Source of the DNA: Bog-756 sp052143895
GTDB taxonomy: Bacteria > Actinomycetota > Acidimicrobiia > Acidimicrobiales > RAAP-2
Assembly: GCA_052143895.1 (NCBI GenBank)
Contig: JBKQRT010000224.1
Coordinates: 1 to 64,000, forward strand
Length of the DNA: 64,000 nucleotides
Direction of reading: 5' to 3'
The notes beneath the pieces were generated by a model that ran no database searches, was not told the origin of the DNA, and saw only the letters and a program-made list of their open reading frames with translations. Positions 9,027 to 17,615 of this stretch are shown here, in pieces. Numbering within the stretch: the first letter of the stretch is position 1; every line of letters begins with the position of its first letter. A program made the position numbers and the translations under genes.

Positions 9027-9671
9027 GTGTTCAACTACCTGATCAGGGTGCAGCTCCCGGACAGGCCGGGGGCGCTTGGCGCTGTGGCCAGCCGGATCGG
9101 CTCGGTCGGCGGCGATGTGATCTCGATCGACATCCTTCAGCGCGGCAACGGAGTGGTCGTGGACGAGCTGGGCGTGGGACTGGCCGGTGACCACCTCATC
9201 GACCTCCTGCGGGACGAGATCCTCGAGGTGGACGGTGTCTCCATCGAGTGGGTGCGGGCGGTAGAGGGTGACCTTCCGGACCGTCACACCGACCTTCTGG
9301 AGATCGCCACCGAACTGTTCAAGCAGTGCTCAGCGGAGGCGTTGCTGCAACAATTGACCGTCCGGGTCCGACGGAGCCTGTTCGCAACTTTCGCCTCCGT
9401 GTTGGACACCGACGCCTTCGCCGTGGCGGCCTCTGACGGCGAGCTCCCGGAACCCGATGAGCTGCGGGCGATGGCGCGGCGGGCGCTGAGCCCGGCGCCG
9501 TACTCGGTCGACGACGAGGACGGGGGTGTGGCCACCGCACCGATGCTCCAGGCGGACCTCATCCTCATCGTGGGGCGCACCGTTCCCGTGCTCCGGGACC
9601 GTGAACGTCAGTGGATCTCGATCATGGCGGAGATCGCTGACCACGGCTGGCGGGGCCGCGCCATCGACTGA
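9027..9671 (+). CDS. ACT domain-containing protein
   Basis: A 214-residue protein with an N-terminal ACT domain: VQLPDRPGALGAVASRIGSV, the classic PDRPG amino-acid-binding loop, then GGDVISIDILQRG. The C-terminal part (about 90-214) has no family I recognise; it contains LLQQLTVRVRRSLFATFASV and LILIVGRTVPVLRDRERQWI. ACT domains usually sense small molecules, often amino acids, so a regulatory role is likely. The start is the GTG at 9027 after a weak GAGGA. The stop lies inside the first copy of a 31-bp tandem duplication. Confidence 0.8.
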   Translation: MFNYLIRVQLPDRPGALGAVASRIGSVGGDVISIDILQRGNGVVVDELGVGLAGDHLIDLLRDEILEVDGVSIEWVRAVEGDLPDRHTDLLEIATELFKQCSAEALLQQLTVRVRRSLFATFASVLDTDAFAVAASDGELPEPDELRAMARRALSPAPYSVDDEDGGVATAPMLQADLILIVGRTVPVLRDRERQWISIMAEIADHGWRGRAID

Positions 9672-9722
9672 GGCCGTCGGGCGCGCCCGCGCCATCGACT
9701 GAGGCCGTCGGGCGCGCCCGCG
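9656..9722. repeat. 31-bp direct tandem duplication across a stop codon
   Basis: Two perfect copies of a 31-bp unit, 9660-9690 and 9691-9721, each beginning GCCATCGACTGAGG and ending in the palindrome GGGCGCGCCC. The first copy contains the end of the ACT-domain gene including its TGA; the second repeats that stop outside the gene. The duplication is recent enough to be exact. The palindromes could form hairpins between the convergent ACT and glpK genes. Confidence 0.9.
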
Positions 9723-9784
9723 GCTCGACCCGCGGCCCGTCTGCGATCGACTCGGGGTCGCGGCCATGGTCCGGACGACGAAGT

Positions 9785-11356
9785 TCAGCGGCTCCAATGT
9801 CGTGACCGGTCGACGGCCCGGGCCCACGCCTCGTGGCCCGCATCCGCGTCGGTCCGGGGTACCTCCGGCGTGAACGCAGCATCCTGCTGCCACAGGCCGG
9901 CGAGCTCGTCGAGCGAGCCCCAGATCCCTTCGGCCAGGCCGGCCAGCGTGGCGGCACCGATGGCGGTGGTCTCGATCGACGTGGGCCGGACTACAGGTAG
10001 CTGCGACTGGTCAGCCAGGAGCTGGAGGAGGAGCCCCATGGCCGAGGCGCCCCCGTCCACCCGGAGCTCCGACGGGGTCGTCCCGCTTGCCGCCATGGCG
10101 TCGACGACATCACGCACCTGGAAGCTCATCGCCTCGACCATGGCCCGGGCCAGGTGCGCACGGCCCACTCCCCTGGTCAATCCCACGATGGTGCCGCGGG
10201 CGTCGGGGTCCCAGTGTGGACTACCGAGCCCGGTGAAGGCCGGAACGACCACCACGCCCTCGCTGCTCGGCACCGAGCGGGCGAGTGGCTCGGTCTGGTC
10301 GGCCCGTTCGATGATGCCGAGCCCGTCGCGCAACCACTGGACCCCCGCCCCGGAGACAAAGACCGAGCCCTCGAGCGCGTAGGCCACCGCCGAACGCCCC
10401 GGCTCGGGGCCGCCATCGGCCCCGATGGCCACGTCGCCCTCCGTGCCGAGGTCCCAGGCCAAGGTGGTGACGAGGCCGTCGACCGGCTCGGGACAGACCG
10501 GTCCGGCGTTCATCAGCACGAAGCTCCCGGTCCCGAACGTGACCTTAGTCATCCCCGGGCGGAAGCAGCCTTGACCGAACAGGGCGGCGTGCTGGTCCCC
10601 GGCCATACCGCTGACCGGCACGCCGCGGAGCGGGGAGTCGGCACCGAGCGTGCTCTTGGACACACGACCGAACCGGCCGCACGACGGTTGCACATCGGGC
10701 AGTAGCTCCATCGGGACGCCGAAGAGCGAGCACAGGTCTTCGGACCACCGTCGCACCACGATGTCGTAGAGGAGGGTGCGGGACGCATTGGTGGCGTCGG
10801 TGGCAAAGACGCCGCCGTCCGCGCCGCCGGTGAGGTTCCACAGGACCCAGGAATCGACCGTCCCGAACCCGAGCCCACCAGCGTTCCAAGGCCCTGCACG
10901 GAGCCCACCATCCTGGAGGAGCCACCGCATCTTGGTGGCCGAGAAGTAGGGATCCAGCACCAGTCCGGTCCGTTCGCGGACGAGGGGAAGATGACCGCCC
11001 TCGGTGAGGCGGCGACAGTCGGCGGCTGTGCGGCGATCCTGCCAGACGATGGCACGGTGCACGGGGTCACCGGTGCGTCGGTCCCAGGCGACCACCGTCT
11101 CCCGTTGGTTGGTGATGCCGATGGAACGGGCCACCCGGCCGGCGTCGGCGAGCCGGCCGGCCACCTCGGCCAGCGTCGAGCGCACCGCCTCCCAGATCTC
11201 ACCGGCGTCATGCTCCACCCATCCCGGCTGCGGGTAGTACTGGGCCAGCTCGCGGTAGGCCACATCGACGACCTGCACCCGCTCGTCCACCACCAGCGCC
11301 CGGATGCCGGTGGTCCCGGCGTCGACGGCGATGGACACGGACGTGCGGGAGGTCAC
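9785..11356 (-). CDS. glpK: Glycerol kinase
   Basis: An FGGY-family kinase that phosphorylates glycerol to sn-glycerol 3-phosphate with ATP in the cytoplasm. The N-terminal phosphate loop IAVDAGTTGIRALVVDE, then GITNQRETVVAWDRRTGDPV and AIVWQDRRT are the glycerol kinase pattern; later GVPVSGMAGDQHAALFGQG, VTFGTGSFVLMN and FTGLGSPHWDPDARGTIVGL complete it. The length of 523 residues is slightly above the usual 500. The GTG at 11356 was chosen because homology begins there; the longer frame to 11500 is only translated 23-bp repeats (next entry), which lie directly upstream and may be regulatory. No glpF or glpD is adjacent, although an aquaporin-family gene lies 7 kb away. Confidence 0.9.
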   Translation of the reverse strand: MTSRTSVSIAVDAGTTGIRALVVDERVQVVDVAYRELAQYYPQPGWVEHDAGEIWEAVRSTLAEVAGRLADAGRVARSIGITNQRETVVAWDRRTGDPVHRAIVWQDRRTAADCRRLTEGGHLPLVRERTGLVLDPYFSATKMRWLLQDGGLRAGPWNAGGLGFGTVDSWVLWNLTGGADGGVFATDATNASRTLLYDIVVRRWSEDLCSLFGVPMELLPDVQPSCGRFGRVSKSTLGADSPLRGVPVSGMAGDQHAALFGQGCFRPGMTKVTFGTGSFVLMNAGPVCPEPVDGLVTTLAWDLGTEGDVAIGADGGPEPGRSAVAYALEGSVFVSGAGVQWLRDGLGIIERADQTEPLARSVPSSEGVVVVPAFTGLGSPHWDPDARGTIVGLTRGVGRAHLARAMVEAMSFQVRDVVDAMAASGTTPSELRVDGGASAMGLLLQLLADQSQLPVVRPTSIETTAIGAATLAGLAEGIWGSLDELAGLWQQDAAFTPEVPRTDADAGHEAWARAVDRSRHWSR

Positions 11357-11370
11357 GCTGGGACTGTAGC

Positions 11371-11463
11371 GACAGGGAGCAGAGCGACGAGGTGACAGGA
11401 AGCAGAGCGACGAGGTGACAGGGAGCAGAGCGACGAGGTGACAGGGAGCAGAGCGACGAGGTG
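11371..11463. repeat. 23-bp tandem repeat array, four units
   Basis: Four head-to-tail units starting at 11379, 11402, 11425 and 11448, each beginning GCAGAGCGACGAGGTGACAG; only one base differs between the full units and the last is cut short. The array is preceded by a partial GACAGGGA. It lies 15 bp upstream of the glpK start. A spacing of about two helical turns would place bound proteins on one face of DNA, so it could be an operator array, but a simple slippage repeat is equally possible. Confidence 0.9.
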
Positions 11464-11610
11464 CCCGTGTCCGGACGCCGGTGGGCGCTTGCTGTGGCAA
11501 TCATTTGCAATTCTTCGCGAGCGGCCGTGGAGCAGGGAGTTCTCACCCCGGTACCGGTCGATCCGCAAAACAATTCGTTGACAGAGGCGTAACTACACTG
11601 CTGTAATAGA

Positions 11611-11657
11611 CCCACTATCTCGTACCTCGGGGGAGGCATAACCACTACATCTTGTGC
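11611..11657 (+). promoter_or_regulatory. Candidate NrdR box pair upstream of nrdJ
   Basis: The sequence CCACTACATCTTGTGC at 11642-11657 matches 12 of 16 positions of the palindromic NrdR box as I remember it (acaCwAtATaTwGtgt). A weaker copy, CCCACTATCTCGTACC, begins at 11611, placed so the CACTA cores are exactly 30 bp apart, close to three helical turns. NrdR represses ribonucleotide reductase genes through such paired boxes. No nrdR gene lies in the window. The rest of the leader (11658-11988) showed no B12-riboswitch consensus that I could recognise. Confidence 0.5.
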
Positions 11658-11988
11658 TTTGCGGGTCCGTACCCGTCGTTCGGCGGATTCCGGACCGGTA
11701 AGATCGGTTGAGGGACACCAGCCGGTGGCGATGGGTTCCGGGGCCGGCCAGCAACCGGATCCGGGACTCGTTCCGCATGATCCGACGCAGTCGAACGGCG
11801 CATCGCACCGCCGGCGGCTTCCACACATTCACGGCATGCCGGGCATGGCATGTACGGCGTGCAGCAGGAACTGCAGTCCGCACACAAACCCAGTCAGAGC
11901 AGTCAACGCAGTCAGGCAACCTCGGCCACGGTCCCCAGCGACCGGAGACCGGACAGAGCATCGAACAGCACAGAAAGAGGTTCACCAC

Positions 11989-14898
11989 ATGGCCATTGCT
12001 CCACAGCGCACCGGCATCGGCATCCGCCGTCACTTCACCACCGCCGGCGTCCACCCGTACGACCAGGTGGTCTGGGAGCGGCGCGACGCGCGGATCACCA
12101 ACTACCGGGACGGGGTCGTGGCCTTCGAGCAGCTGAACGTCGAGGTGCCCGACACGTGGAGCCTCAATGCCACCAACATCCTCGCCCAGAAGTACTTCCG
12201 GGGCACCCCCAACACCCCCGAGCGCGAATGGTCGCTGCGCCAGGTGGCCGACCGGGTGGTCGACACGGTCACCGGCTGGGGCATCAAGGACGGCTACTTC
12301 GTCGACGACGAGGAGGCGGAGATCTTCCGGGACGAGCTGAAGTACCTGATCATCCACCAGATGGCCGCCTTCAACTCGCCGGTGTGGTTCAACATCGGGG
12401 TCGCCGGTGTCCCCCAGCAGGGCTCGGCGTGCTTCATCCTCTCGGTCGACGACACCATGGACTCCATCCTCAACTGGTACACGGAGGAGGGCGTGATCTT
12501 CAAGGGTGGTTCCGGGGCCGGCGTCAACCTGTCCCGCATCCGCTCCTCCCACGAGTTCCTGAAGGGCGGCGGCACGGCCTCCGGGCCGGTCAGCTTCATG
12601 CGCGGCGCCGACTCGTCGGCCGGCACCATCAAGTCGGGGGGAAAGACCCGTCGGGCTGCCAAGATGGTCATCCTCGACGCCGACCATCCGGACATCGAGG
12701 ACTTCATCTGGTGCAAGGCAATCGAGGAGCGCAAGGCGCGTGTCCTGCGCGACGCCGGCTTCGACATGGACCTCGACGGGAAGGACTCGATCAGCCTCCA
12801 GTACCAGAACGCCAACAACTCCGTCCGGGTTACCGACGAGTTCATGGAAGCGGTCATCGACGGTCGCGACTGGGCGTTGACCAGCCGTGCCGACGGCGAA
12901 CCGATCCGCTGGGTGCCGGCCCGCGACCTGTTCCGCCAGATCGCCCAGGCCGCATGGGAGTGCGCGGATCCGGGCATGCAGTTCGACACCACCATCAACA
13001 AGTGGCACACCGCCTCGAACACCGGTCGGATCAACGGGTCCAATCCCTGCTCGGAGTACATGCACCTCGACAACTCGGCCTGCAACCTGGCAAGCCTCAA
13101 CCTCATGAAGTACCTCCACGGCGACTCCTCGTTCGACATTGCCGGATTCCGTGCTGCTGCCGAGATCGTGTTCACCGCCCAGGAGATCATCGTCGGCAAC
13201 GCCGACTATCCGACCGAGAAGATCACCGAGAACTCCCGGCGCTTCCGTGAGCTGGGCATCGGGTACGCCAATCTCGGCGCGCTACTCATGGCCCAGGGGC
13301 TCCCGTACGACTCGGACCAGGGCCGGGCGTGGGCTGCCGCCATCACGGCCCTCATGACCGGTCACGCCTACTCGACGTCGGCCCGCACGGCGGCGCGGAT
13401 GGGCCCGTTCGCCGGGTTCCACGAGAACGTGGAGCCCATGCTCAACGTGCTGAGGATGCACCGCGATGCAGTTGCCGGCATCGACGAGGAGGCGGTGCCC
13501 ACCGAACTGCTGTCCTCCGCCCAGGAGGCGTGGGACCTCGCCGTCGAGCTCGGCGAGCAGTACGGCGTCCGGAACTCCCAGGCCAGCGTGCTGGCCCCGA
13601 CAGGGACGATCGGGCTGTTGATGGACTGCGACACGACCGGTGTCGAGCCCGACCTCGGGCTGGTGAAGACCAAGAAGCTGGTCGGTGGCGGCACGATGTC
13701 GATCGTCAACCAGACCGTGCCGAGGGCGCTCACCCGGCTCGGGTACGCGCCCGACCAGGTGAGCGAGATCGTCGCCTACATCGACGAGCACAAGACCATC
13801 GTCGGTGCACCCCACCTGTCGAGCGACCACCTGGACGTGTTCGCGTGCTCGATGGGCGACAACACCATCCACTACCTGGGACACGTGCGGATGATGGGGG
13901 CGGTCCAGCCATTCATCTCCGGTGCCATCTCGAAGACCGTCAACCTTCCAGAGGACGTCAGCGTGGAGGACGTGGAACAGCTCCACATCGACGCCTGGAA
14001 GATGGGGATCAAGGCGGTGGCCATCTACCGGGACAATTGCAAGGTGGCCCAGCCCCTCTCCACCACCAAGAAGGAGGGCGCCGCCGCCGGCGCCGACGGT
14101 GTGGCGCCGGCCGGTTCCGAGGCCGAGGCCCATGCCCGTGAGTTGGCCGAGAAGATCGCCAGCCTCGAGGCCGCACTGGCGCACGAGCAAACCCGTACCG
14201 CGGAGACGCTGGTGGTCGGGGCGGTCAGAGAGCGCCTGCCTCGTCGCCGGAAGTCGTCGACGTTCGCATTCCGGGTGGCCGACTGCGAGGGCTATGTCAC
14301 GGTCGGCGAGTACGAGGACGGTCGGCCCGGTGAGGTGTTCATGAAGGTGTCGAAGCAAGGCTCGACGCTCGCCGGCATCATGGATGCATTCTCGATCTCG
14401 GTGAGCCTCGGGCTCCAACACGGCGTGCCGCTCGCTACCTACGTCCGCAAGTACACAAACATGCGGTTCGAGCCGGCCGGGATCACCGACGATCCCGATC
14501 TGCGCATCGCCACCAGCCTGGTCGACTACATCTTCCGCCGCTTGGCTGTCGACTACCTGCCACTCGAGGACCGAGCCGAGCTCGGCGTGCTCTCGACGGC
14601 CGAGCGCATGCAGCCGACCCTACCCGGGGTGGAGGAGACGGCCACGGAGTCGGTGGGCGTGGTCGACACCGATGCCATCGATCCGGTGATCGCCACCGTG
14701 GTCGACGGTTCGGCGGCTCCGGATCTCGAACGGAGGACGACGACCCCGCAGGCGGTGCCGGCGTCACCGGGCGACCAGCCCATGTACCGGGCCGAGCCCC
14801 GGGATGCGCCCTACTGCTATCAGTGCGGGAACGCCATGCAGCGGGCCGGCTCGTGCTACGTCTGCGCCAGTTGCGGCACGACCAGCGGCTGCTCCTGA
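11989..14898 (+). CDS. nrdJ: Adenosylcobalamin-dependent ribonucleoside-diphosphate reductase (class II)
   Basis: Makes deoxyribonucleotides using adenosylcobalamin, in the cytoplasm; works with or without oxygen. At 969 residues it is a large NrdJ. The active-site block NPCSEYMHLDNSACNLASLN carries the conserved N-C-E and loop residues, and APTGTIGLLMDCDTTGVEPD is the phosphate/substrate region. The C-terminus has the redox and zinc cysteines in YCYQCGNAM and SCYVCASCGTTSGCS. A charged linker (EAEAHARELAEKIASLEAAL) precedes a DUF-like segment KSSTFAFRVADCEGYVTVGE. The ATG at 11989 follows AGAAAGAGG with 8-bp spacing; the earlier in-frame region is not protein-like. The upstream NrdR-type boxes fit its regulation. 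Confidence 0.93.
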   Translation: MAIAPQRTGIGIRRHFTTAGVHPYDQVVWERRDARITNYRDGVVAFEQLNVEVPDTWSLNATNILAQKYFRGTPNTPEREWSLRQVADRVVDTVTGWGIKDGYFVDDEEAEIFRDELKYLIIHQMAAFNSPVWFNIGVAGVPQQGSACFILSVDDTMDSILNWYTEEGVIFKGGSGAGVNLSRIRSSHEFLKGGGTASGPVSFMRGADSSAGTIKSGGKTRRAAKMVILDADHPDIEDFIWCKAIEERKARVLRDAGFDMDLDGKDSISLQYQNANNSVRVTDEFMEAVIDGRDWALTSRADGEPIRWVPARDLFRQIAQAAWECADPGMQFDTTINKWHTASNTGRINGSNPCSEYMHLDNSACNLASLNLMKYLHGDSSFDIAGFRAAAEIVFTAQEIIVGNADYPTEKITENSRRFRELGIGYANLGALLMAQGLPYDSDQGRAWAAAITALMTGHAYSTSARTAARMGPFAGFHENVEPMLNVLRMHRDAVAGIDEEAVPTELLSSAQEAWDLAVELGEQYGVRNSQASVLAPTGTIGLLMDCDTTGVEPDLGLVKTKKLVGGGTMSIVNQTVPRALTRLGYAPDQVSEIVAYIDEHKTIVGAPHLSSDHLDVFACSMGDNTIHYLGHVRMMGAVQPFISGAISKTVNLPEDVSVEDVEQLHIDAWKMGIKAVAIYRDNCKVAQPLSTTKKEGAAAGADGVAPAGSEAEAHARELAEKIASLEAALAHEQTRTAETLVVGAVRERLPRRRKSSTFAFRVADCEGYVTVGEYEDGRPGEVFMKVSKQGSTLAGIMDAFSISVSLGLQHGVPLATYVRKYTNMRFEPAGITDDPDLRIATSLVDYIFRRLAVDYLPLEDRAELGVLSTAERMQPTLPGVEETATESVGVVDTDAIDPVIATVVDGSAAPDLERRTTTPQAVPASPGDQPMYRAEPRDAPYCYQCGNAMQRAGSCYVCASCGTTSGCS

Positions 14899-14959
14899 TA
14901 TCGAGTTGCGTGCGAATGGCAGTGGTTCTTGCACGCAAGAGAAAGTCCCAGGACACGAG

Positions 14960-14989
14960 AGAGGGAGAGGTCGTGAGGCCGCTCCCTCT
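14960..14989 (+). terminator. Putative stem-loop terminator after nrdJ
   Basis: An 8-bp perfect stem, AGAGGGAG (14960-14967) with CTCCCTCT (14982-14989), with a loop that can pair further (GGTC with GGCC-like bases). It is 62 bp past the nrdJ stop. The following TCTTGTC is only weakly T-rich, so it is a moderate candidate. Confidence 0.4.
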
Positions 14990-15403
14990 TCTTGTCGGAA
15001 AGCGTGTTGCTGGATCGGTCGTCGAGATGCATCGCTGCTCGAGTGAAGGCGCATTCTTGCTTCGGCAGTGACGCACGCAGCTTTACGAAAAGAAGCGGGA
15101 GAGACCCCACCGGAATGAGCGCCGAACCGGCTTGTCGGGGTTTCCCATCCGCAAGTGCTGCGACGCCAAGTCCCACGAAGAGGGCCAGCCCACCAACGAA
15201 GGTCAGAAGAGTTGCCCTCGGTGCTCCTCGACGGAAGGCGATGACGCTGGCTGCAAAGTCGACCGAGTCCGCCGCGAAACCTACCCGGGCGCACCGCGAA
15301 TGCACATGGGGCCGCGGTTCGGACGCAGAGTGAGATCTGAGTGACGTTGCGCACGTGGCTCGCCCCCCGGCGGTCGGCGCGCCCCGACCGGGGTCCCTGC
15401 GTT
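14990..15403. other. Gene-poor interval between nrdJ and the GAP-family gene
   Basis: About 410 bp without a convincing gene. The GC content looks a little lower than in the surroundings. On the minus strand, about 15080-15300, an open frame encodes a hydrophobic stretch (TLLTFVGGLALFVGLGVAAL and ALIPVGSLPLLFVKLRA) that could be a remnant or a small two-helix membrane protein, but it has no clear start, ribosome binding site or recognisable relative. Confidence 0.4.
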
Positions 15404-16071
15404 TCAGACGCCGGCGACTCCCTTGCCAATGAGCACGACCGCGAACACCAGGAAGAGCACGGCCATTACCGTCGCGTTGTTCTGACCCAACCAAGTGCGC
15501 CAGCCGTCGAGGATGTCGTGCGCCCTGTCGCCGAGACCGATCGTCACCCCGAGTGGTGCCGCGACGCCGAGCGCGGCGATGACGACGTAGACGACGATGG
15601 ATACGACCGTCTTCCCGGTGGACAGACCGGCTGACGAGATGGCCACGGCACCGGCCACGGCGACGGCGATGTTCTTCGGGTTGGCCGCGCCGATGGCCGC
15701 CCCCACCCCCAATGACTTCACCGGGGTGAACCTGGCGATCCCCTCCATCCACTTGGGCGGTGCAGCCTCCTCTGCGGCCCGGGGTCGGCCCCGGAAGCGG
15801 CGGATCGCAGCGACAAGGAGGAGGATGCCGATGACGAGTTGGAGGGTGCCGGCGCCCGTCGAGGGACCGGACTTCGAGACGTCGACGGCGTTGGCCACCA
15901 CCACCAGGATGCGGATCACGGCGGCGACGCCGATCGCGAATCCTGCCAGGTAGGCGCCGGCGTTGGCCACCGGCTTCTTCGTGAAGAGGAGCAGGATCTC
16001 GGCGACGATGGTATGGGCGAGATCGTCACCGCGATGGCCAGTGGGAGGAGAGCTCCGAGCAACCCGTTCAT
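15404..16071 (-). pseudogene. GAP/Sap family membrane protein, frameshifted
   Basis: An integral membrane protein of the GAP (sulfolipid-1-addressing protein) family, which in mycobacteria helps surface lipid export. The body ANAGAYLAGFAIGVAAVIRI, VKSLGVGAAIGAANPKNIAV and the last hydrophobic helix are read from 15970 to 15404. The missing N-terminus MNGLLGALLPLAIAVTISPI lies in a different frame starting at ATG 16071, and the frames meet near 16005-16015, in a run reading CCATACCATCG on the coding strand. One extra C there gives ISPIPIVAEILLLFTKKPVA and a 222-residue protein, the usual family length. So this is either a one-base deletion in the genome or a consensus error. Confidence 0.75.
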
Positions 16072-16234
16072 CGGCGCAACCCTTCGTTGGGTGGACCCGC
16101 CGCCGGCGCTGCCTGCCGCGACGCTCCGGCCCGGTGCTCAGCCGGGGCCCGACCGCTGCGGGCAGGAACGGGTGGCCGGCTCATGGTAGCGGGCCACTGG
16201 AATCGCTCGGTGTATGGCGTGGCACGATGGACCC

Positions 16235-16543
16235 ATGATTGCTGCGTTCTCCATCACCCCGGTAGGTACCGGAGCCTCGGTGGGCGACTCCGTCGCCGAG
16301 GCCGTTCGGATCGTGCGCGACAGCGGACTCCCCAACGAGACCAACTCGATGTTCACCAACATCGAAGGGGAGTGGGACGAGGTGATGGCTGTCATCAAGG
16401 CGTGCGTCACCAAGGTGGGCGAGTCCGCGCCCCGTATGAGCGTGTTGATCAAGATCGATGACCGGCCCGGTGTGACGGACGGCCTCTCGTCGAAGGTCGC
16501 CCACGTCGAGCGCCGACTGGCAGTTGACCAGCCCCCCGCCTGA
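16235..16543 (+). CDS. MTH1187/YqgV-family thiamine-binding-like protein
   Basis: A 102-residue protein of the MTH1187 (UPF0045/YqgV) family. MIAAFSITPVGTGASVGDSV at the start, ETNSMFTNIEGEWDEVMAVI in the middle and PRMSVLIKIDDRPG near the end are the family's conserved blocks. Related proteins form ferredoxin-like tetramers and bind thiamine or its precursors. The start ATG 16235 was chosen over 16214 because the conserved strand begins there. It stands alone, so no pathway can be assigned from context. Confidence 0.8.
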   Translation: MIAAFSITPVGTGASVGDSVAEAVRIVRDSGLPNETNSMFTNIEGEWDEVMAVIKACVTKVGESAPRMSVLIKIDDRPGVTDGLSSKVAHVERRLAVDQPPA

Positions 16544-16667
16544 GCCGTTCTCGGACCTGTTGATAGGGTCGTCGGAGCACTTGAAATCGGGTGACGGCAG
16601 GCGTACGGTGAACTGCACCTTGCCCGGTCGCTGGGCTGGTCGATGAGGGATGAGGAGGGCAGAAACC

Positions 16668-17144
16668 GTGCGCACCGTTCGATCCGCCACCCTGACCGTG
16701 GGCCTGCTCGTCTCGCTATTGGCAGCCGCGACCATCGCCACAGTCGGCGCCGGGGCCACCCCCGCGGCCAGGCACCGGGCCGCCTCACTGTCCCTACTGC
16801 TCACCAACTCGAGTAACGGAACGACCGTGGTCGCCACGCCGGGTGAACTGATCGTCGTGCAGCTCACGGGGGGCCAGCTCCGGTGGTCGGAGGCCCAGGC
16901 GAGTGGCGGCACGAGCACCGCCGAGCCGGTGTTGGTGCGCTTGTCGGGGAGCGTGACGTCCTCCGGTTCCTCGACGACCACCTTCCGCGTGGCCCATGCC
17001 GGGACGGCGGAGATCGATGCCACCGGCACCCCGGTATGCTCACCCGCCACCGCTGCCGCCGGTTCCGCCTGTCCGGAGTACATCGTCTTGTGGCACGTCA
17101 CGGTCGACGTCCCGGTGGTGGATCCACCGGCGCCAGCCGCGTAG
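16668..17144 (+). CDS. Secreted hypothetical protein with signal peptide
   Basis: A 158-residue exported protein. The GTG at 16668 is preceded by GAGGAGGG at 10-bp spacing; the in-frame ATG at 16650 overlaps that site and is less likely. The N-terminus (VRTVRSATLTVGLLVSLLAA) is a classic signal sequence with likely cleavage near GAGATPAA. The mature part is Ser/Thr-rich with a beta-like rhythm (VVATPGELIVVQLTGGQLRW, TTFRVAHAGTAEIDATGTPV) and two cysteines in VCSPATAAAGSACPEY. It may be a small Ig-like surface domain; the family is not recognised. Confidence 0.7.
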   Translation: MRTVRSATLTVGLLVSLLAAATIATVGAGATPAARHRAASLSLLLTNSSNGTTVVATPGELIVVQLTGGQLRWSEAQASGGTSTAEPVLVRLSGSVTSSGSSTTTFRVAHAGTAEIDATGTPVCSPATAAAGSACPEYIVLWHVTVDVPVVDPPAPAA

Positions 17145-17181
17145 GACCGCCGGGCACCCGGGTCCGTCCCGCAGGCCAGGC

Positions 17182-17217
17182 AGGCAGAGCAGGCCAGCCA
17201 GGCAGAGCAGGCCAGTC
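17182..17217. repeat. 18-bp tandem repeat, two units plus partial
   Basis: Two copies of AGGCAGAGCAGGCCAGYC start at 17182 and 17200, with a degenerate partial copy just before (17171-17181). They sit 37 bp downstream of the secreted-protein gene in a 470-bp interval (17145-17615) that has no convincing gene. Confidence 0.75.
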
Positions 17218-17499
17218 ACCCGGCACACCCGGGAACCGAGGCAGAGCTGGCCGCCCAGGTGCGACCGTCCGACCGCCGAGAAACAGGCGATCGCTCGGTT
17301 CAGCCGGTGGCCGGGATCCTGCGCACCGACCGGCGCCACGGAGGGAGTGCGGGCCGAACCCTAGGGACCTTGGACCCTATGGCTGGGGTGGCCACCGGCG
17401 CAGACTCTGACTGTGCGTGTGCGGTCATGGAAAGCGGTCCCGACGGTCCGAGGCACTCGGCGGGGTCTGTGGTGCCGCCGGCCCGAGCAGGGACCGACC

Positions 17500-17574
17500 A
17501 GTGTCCGGCCCCCCAGTGTCCGGCCCCCCAGTACCTGGCCCCCCAGTGTCCGGCCCCCCAGTACCTGGCCTCCG
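17500..17574. repeat. 15-bp tandem repeat, five units
   Basis: Five units of 15 bp start at 17500, 17515, 17530, 17545 and 17560. Two related forms alternate: AGTGTCCGGCCCCCC and AGTACCTGGCCCCCC. A period of five codons keeps several frames open and creates spurious reading frames on both strands. No ribosome binding site or family supports coding here. Confidence 0.9.
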
Positions 17575-17615
17575 GACCGTCGTGGACGTGCCCTCGAGGG
17601 CCGAGGTGACGGCCG

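Noticed and set aside
11371..11463. CRISPR-like array upstream of glpK
   Set aside because: The 23-bp units are directly adjacent with no spacers, and no cas gene is nearby.
11658..11988. Cobalamin riboswitch in the nrdJ leader
   Set aside because: Some CCGG-rich pairs are present, but the conserved B12-box consensus could not be found.
17500..17574. CRISPR-like array
   Set aside because: Units are 15 bp with no spacers, so it is a simple tandem repeat.
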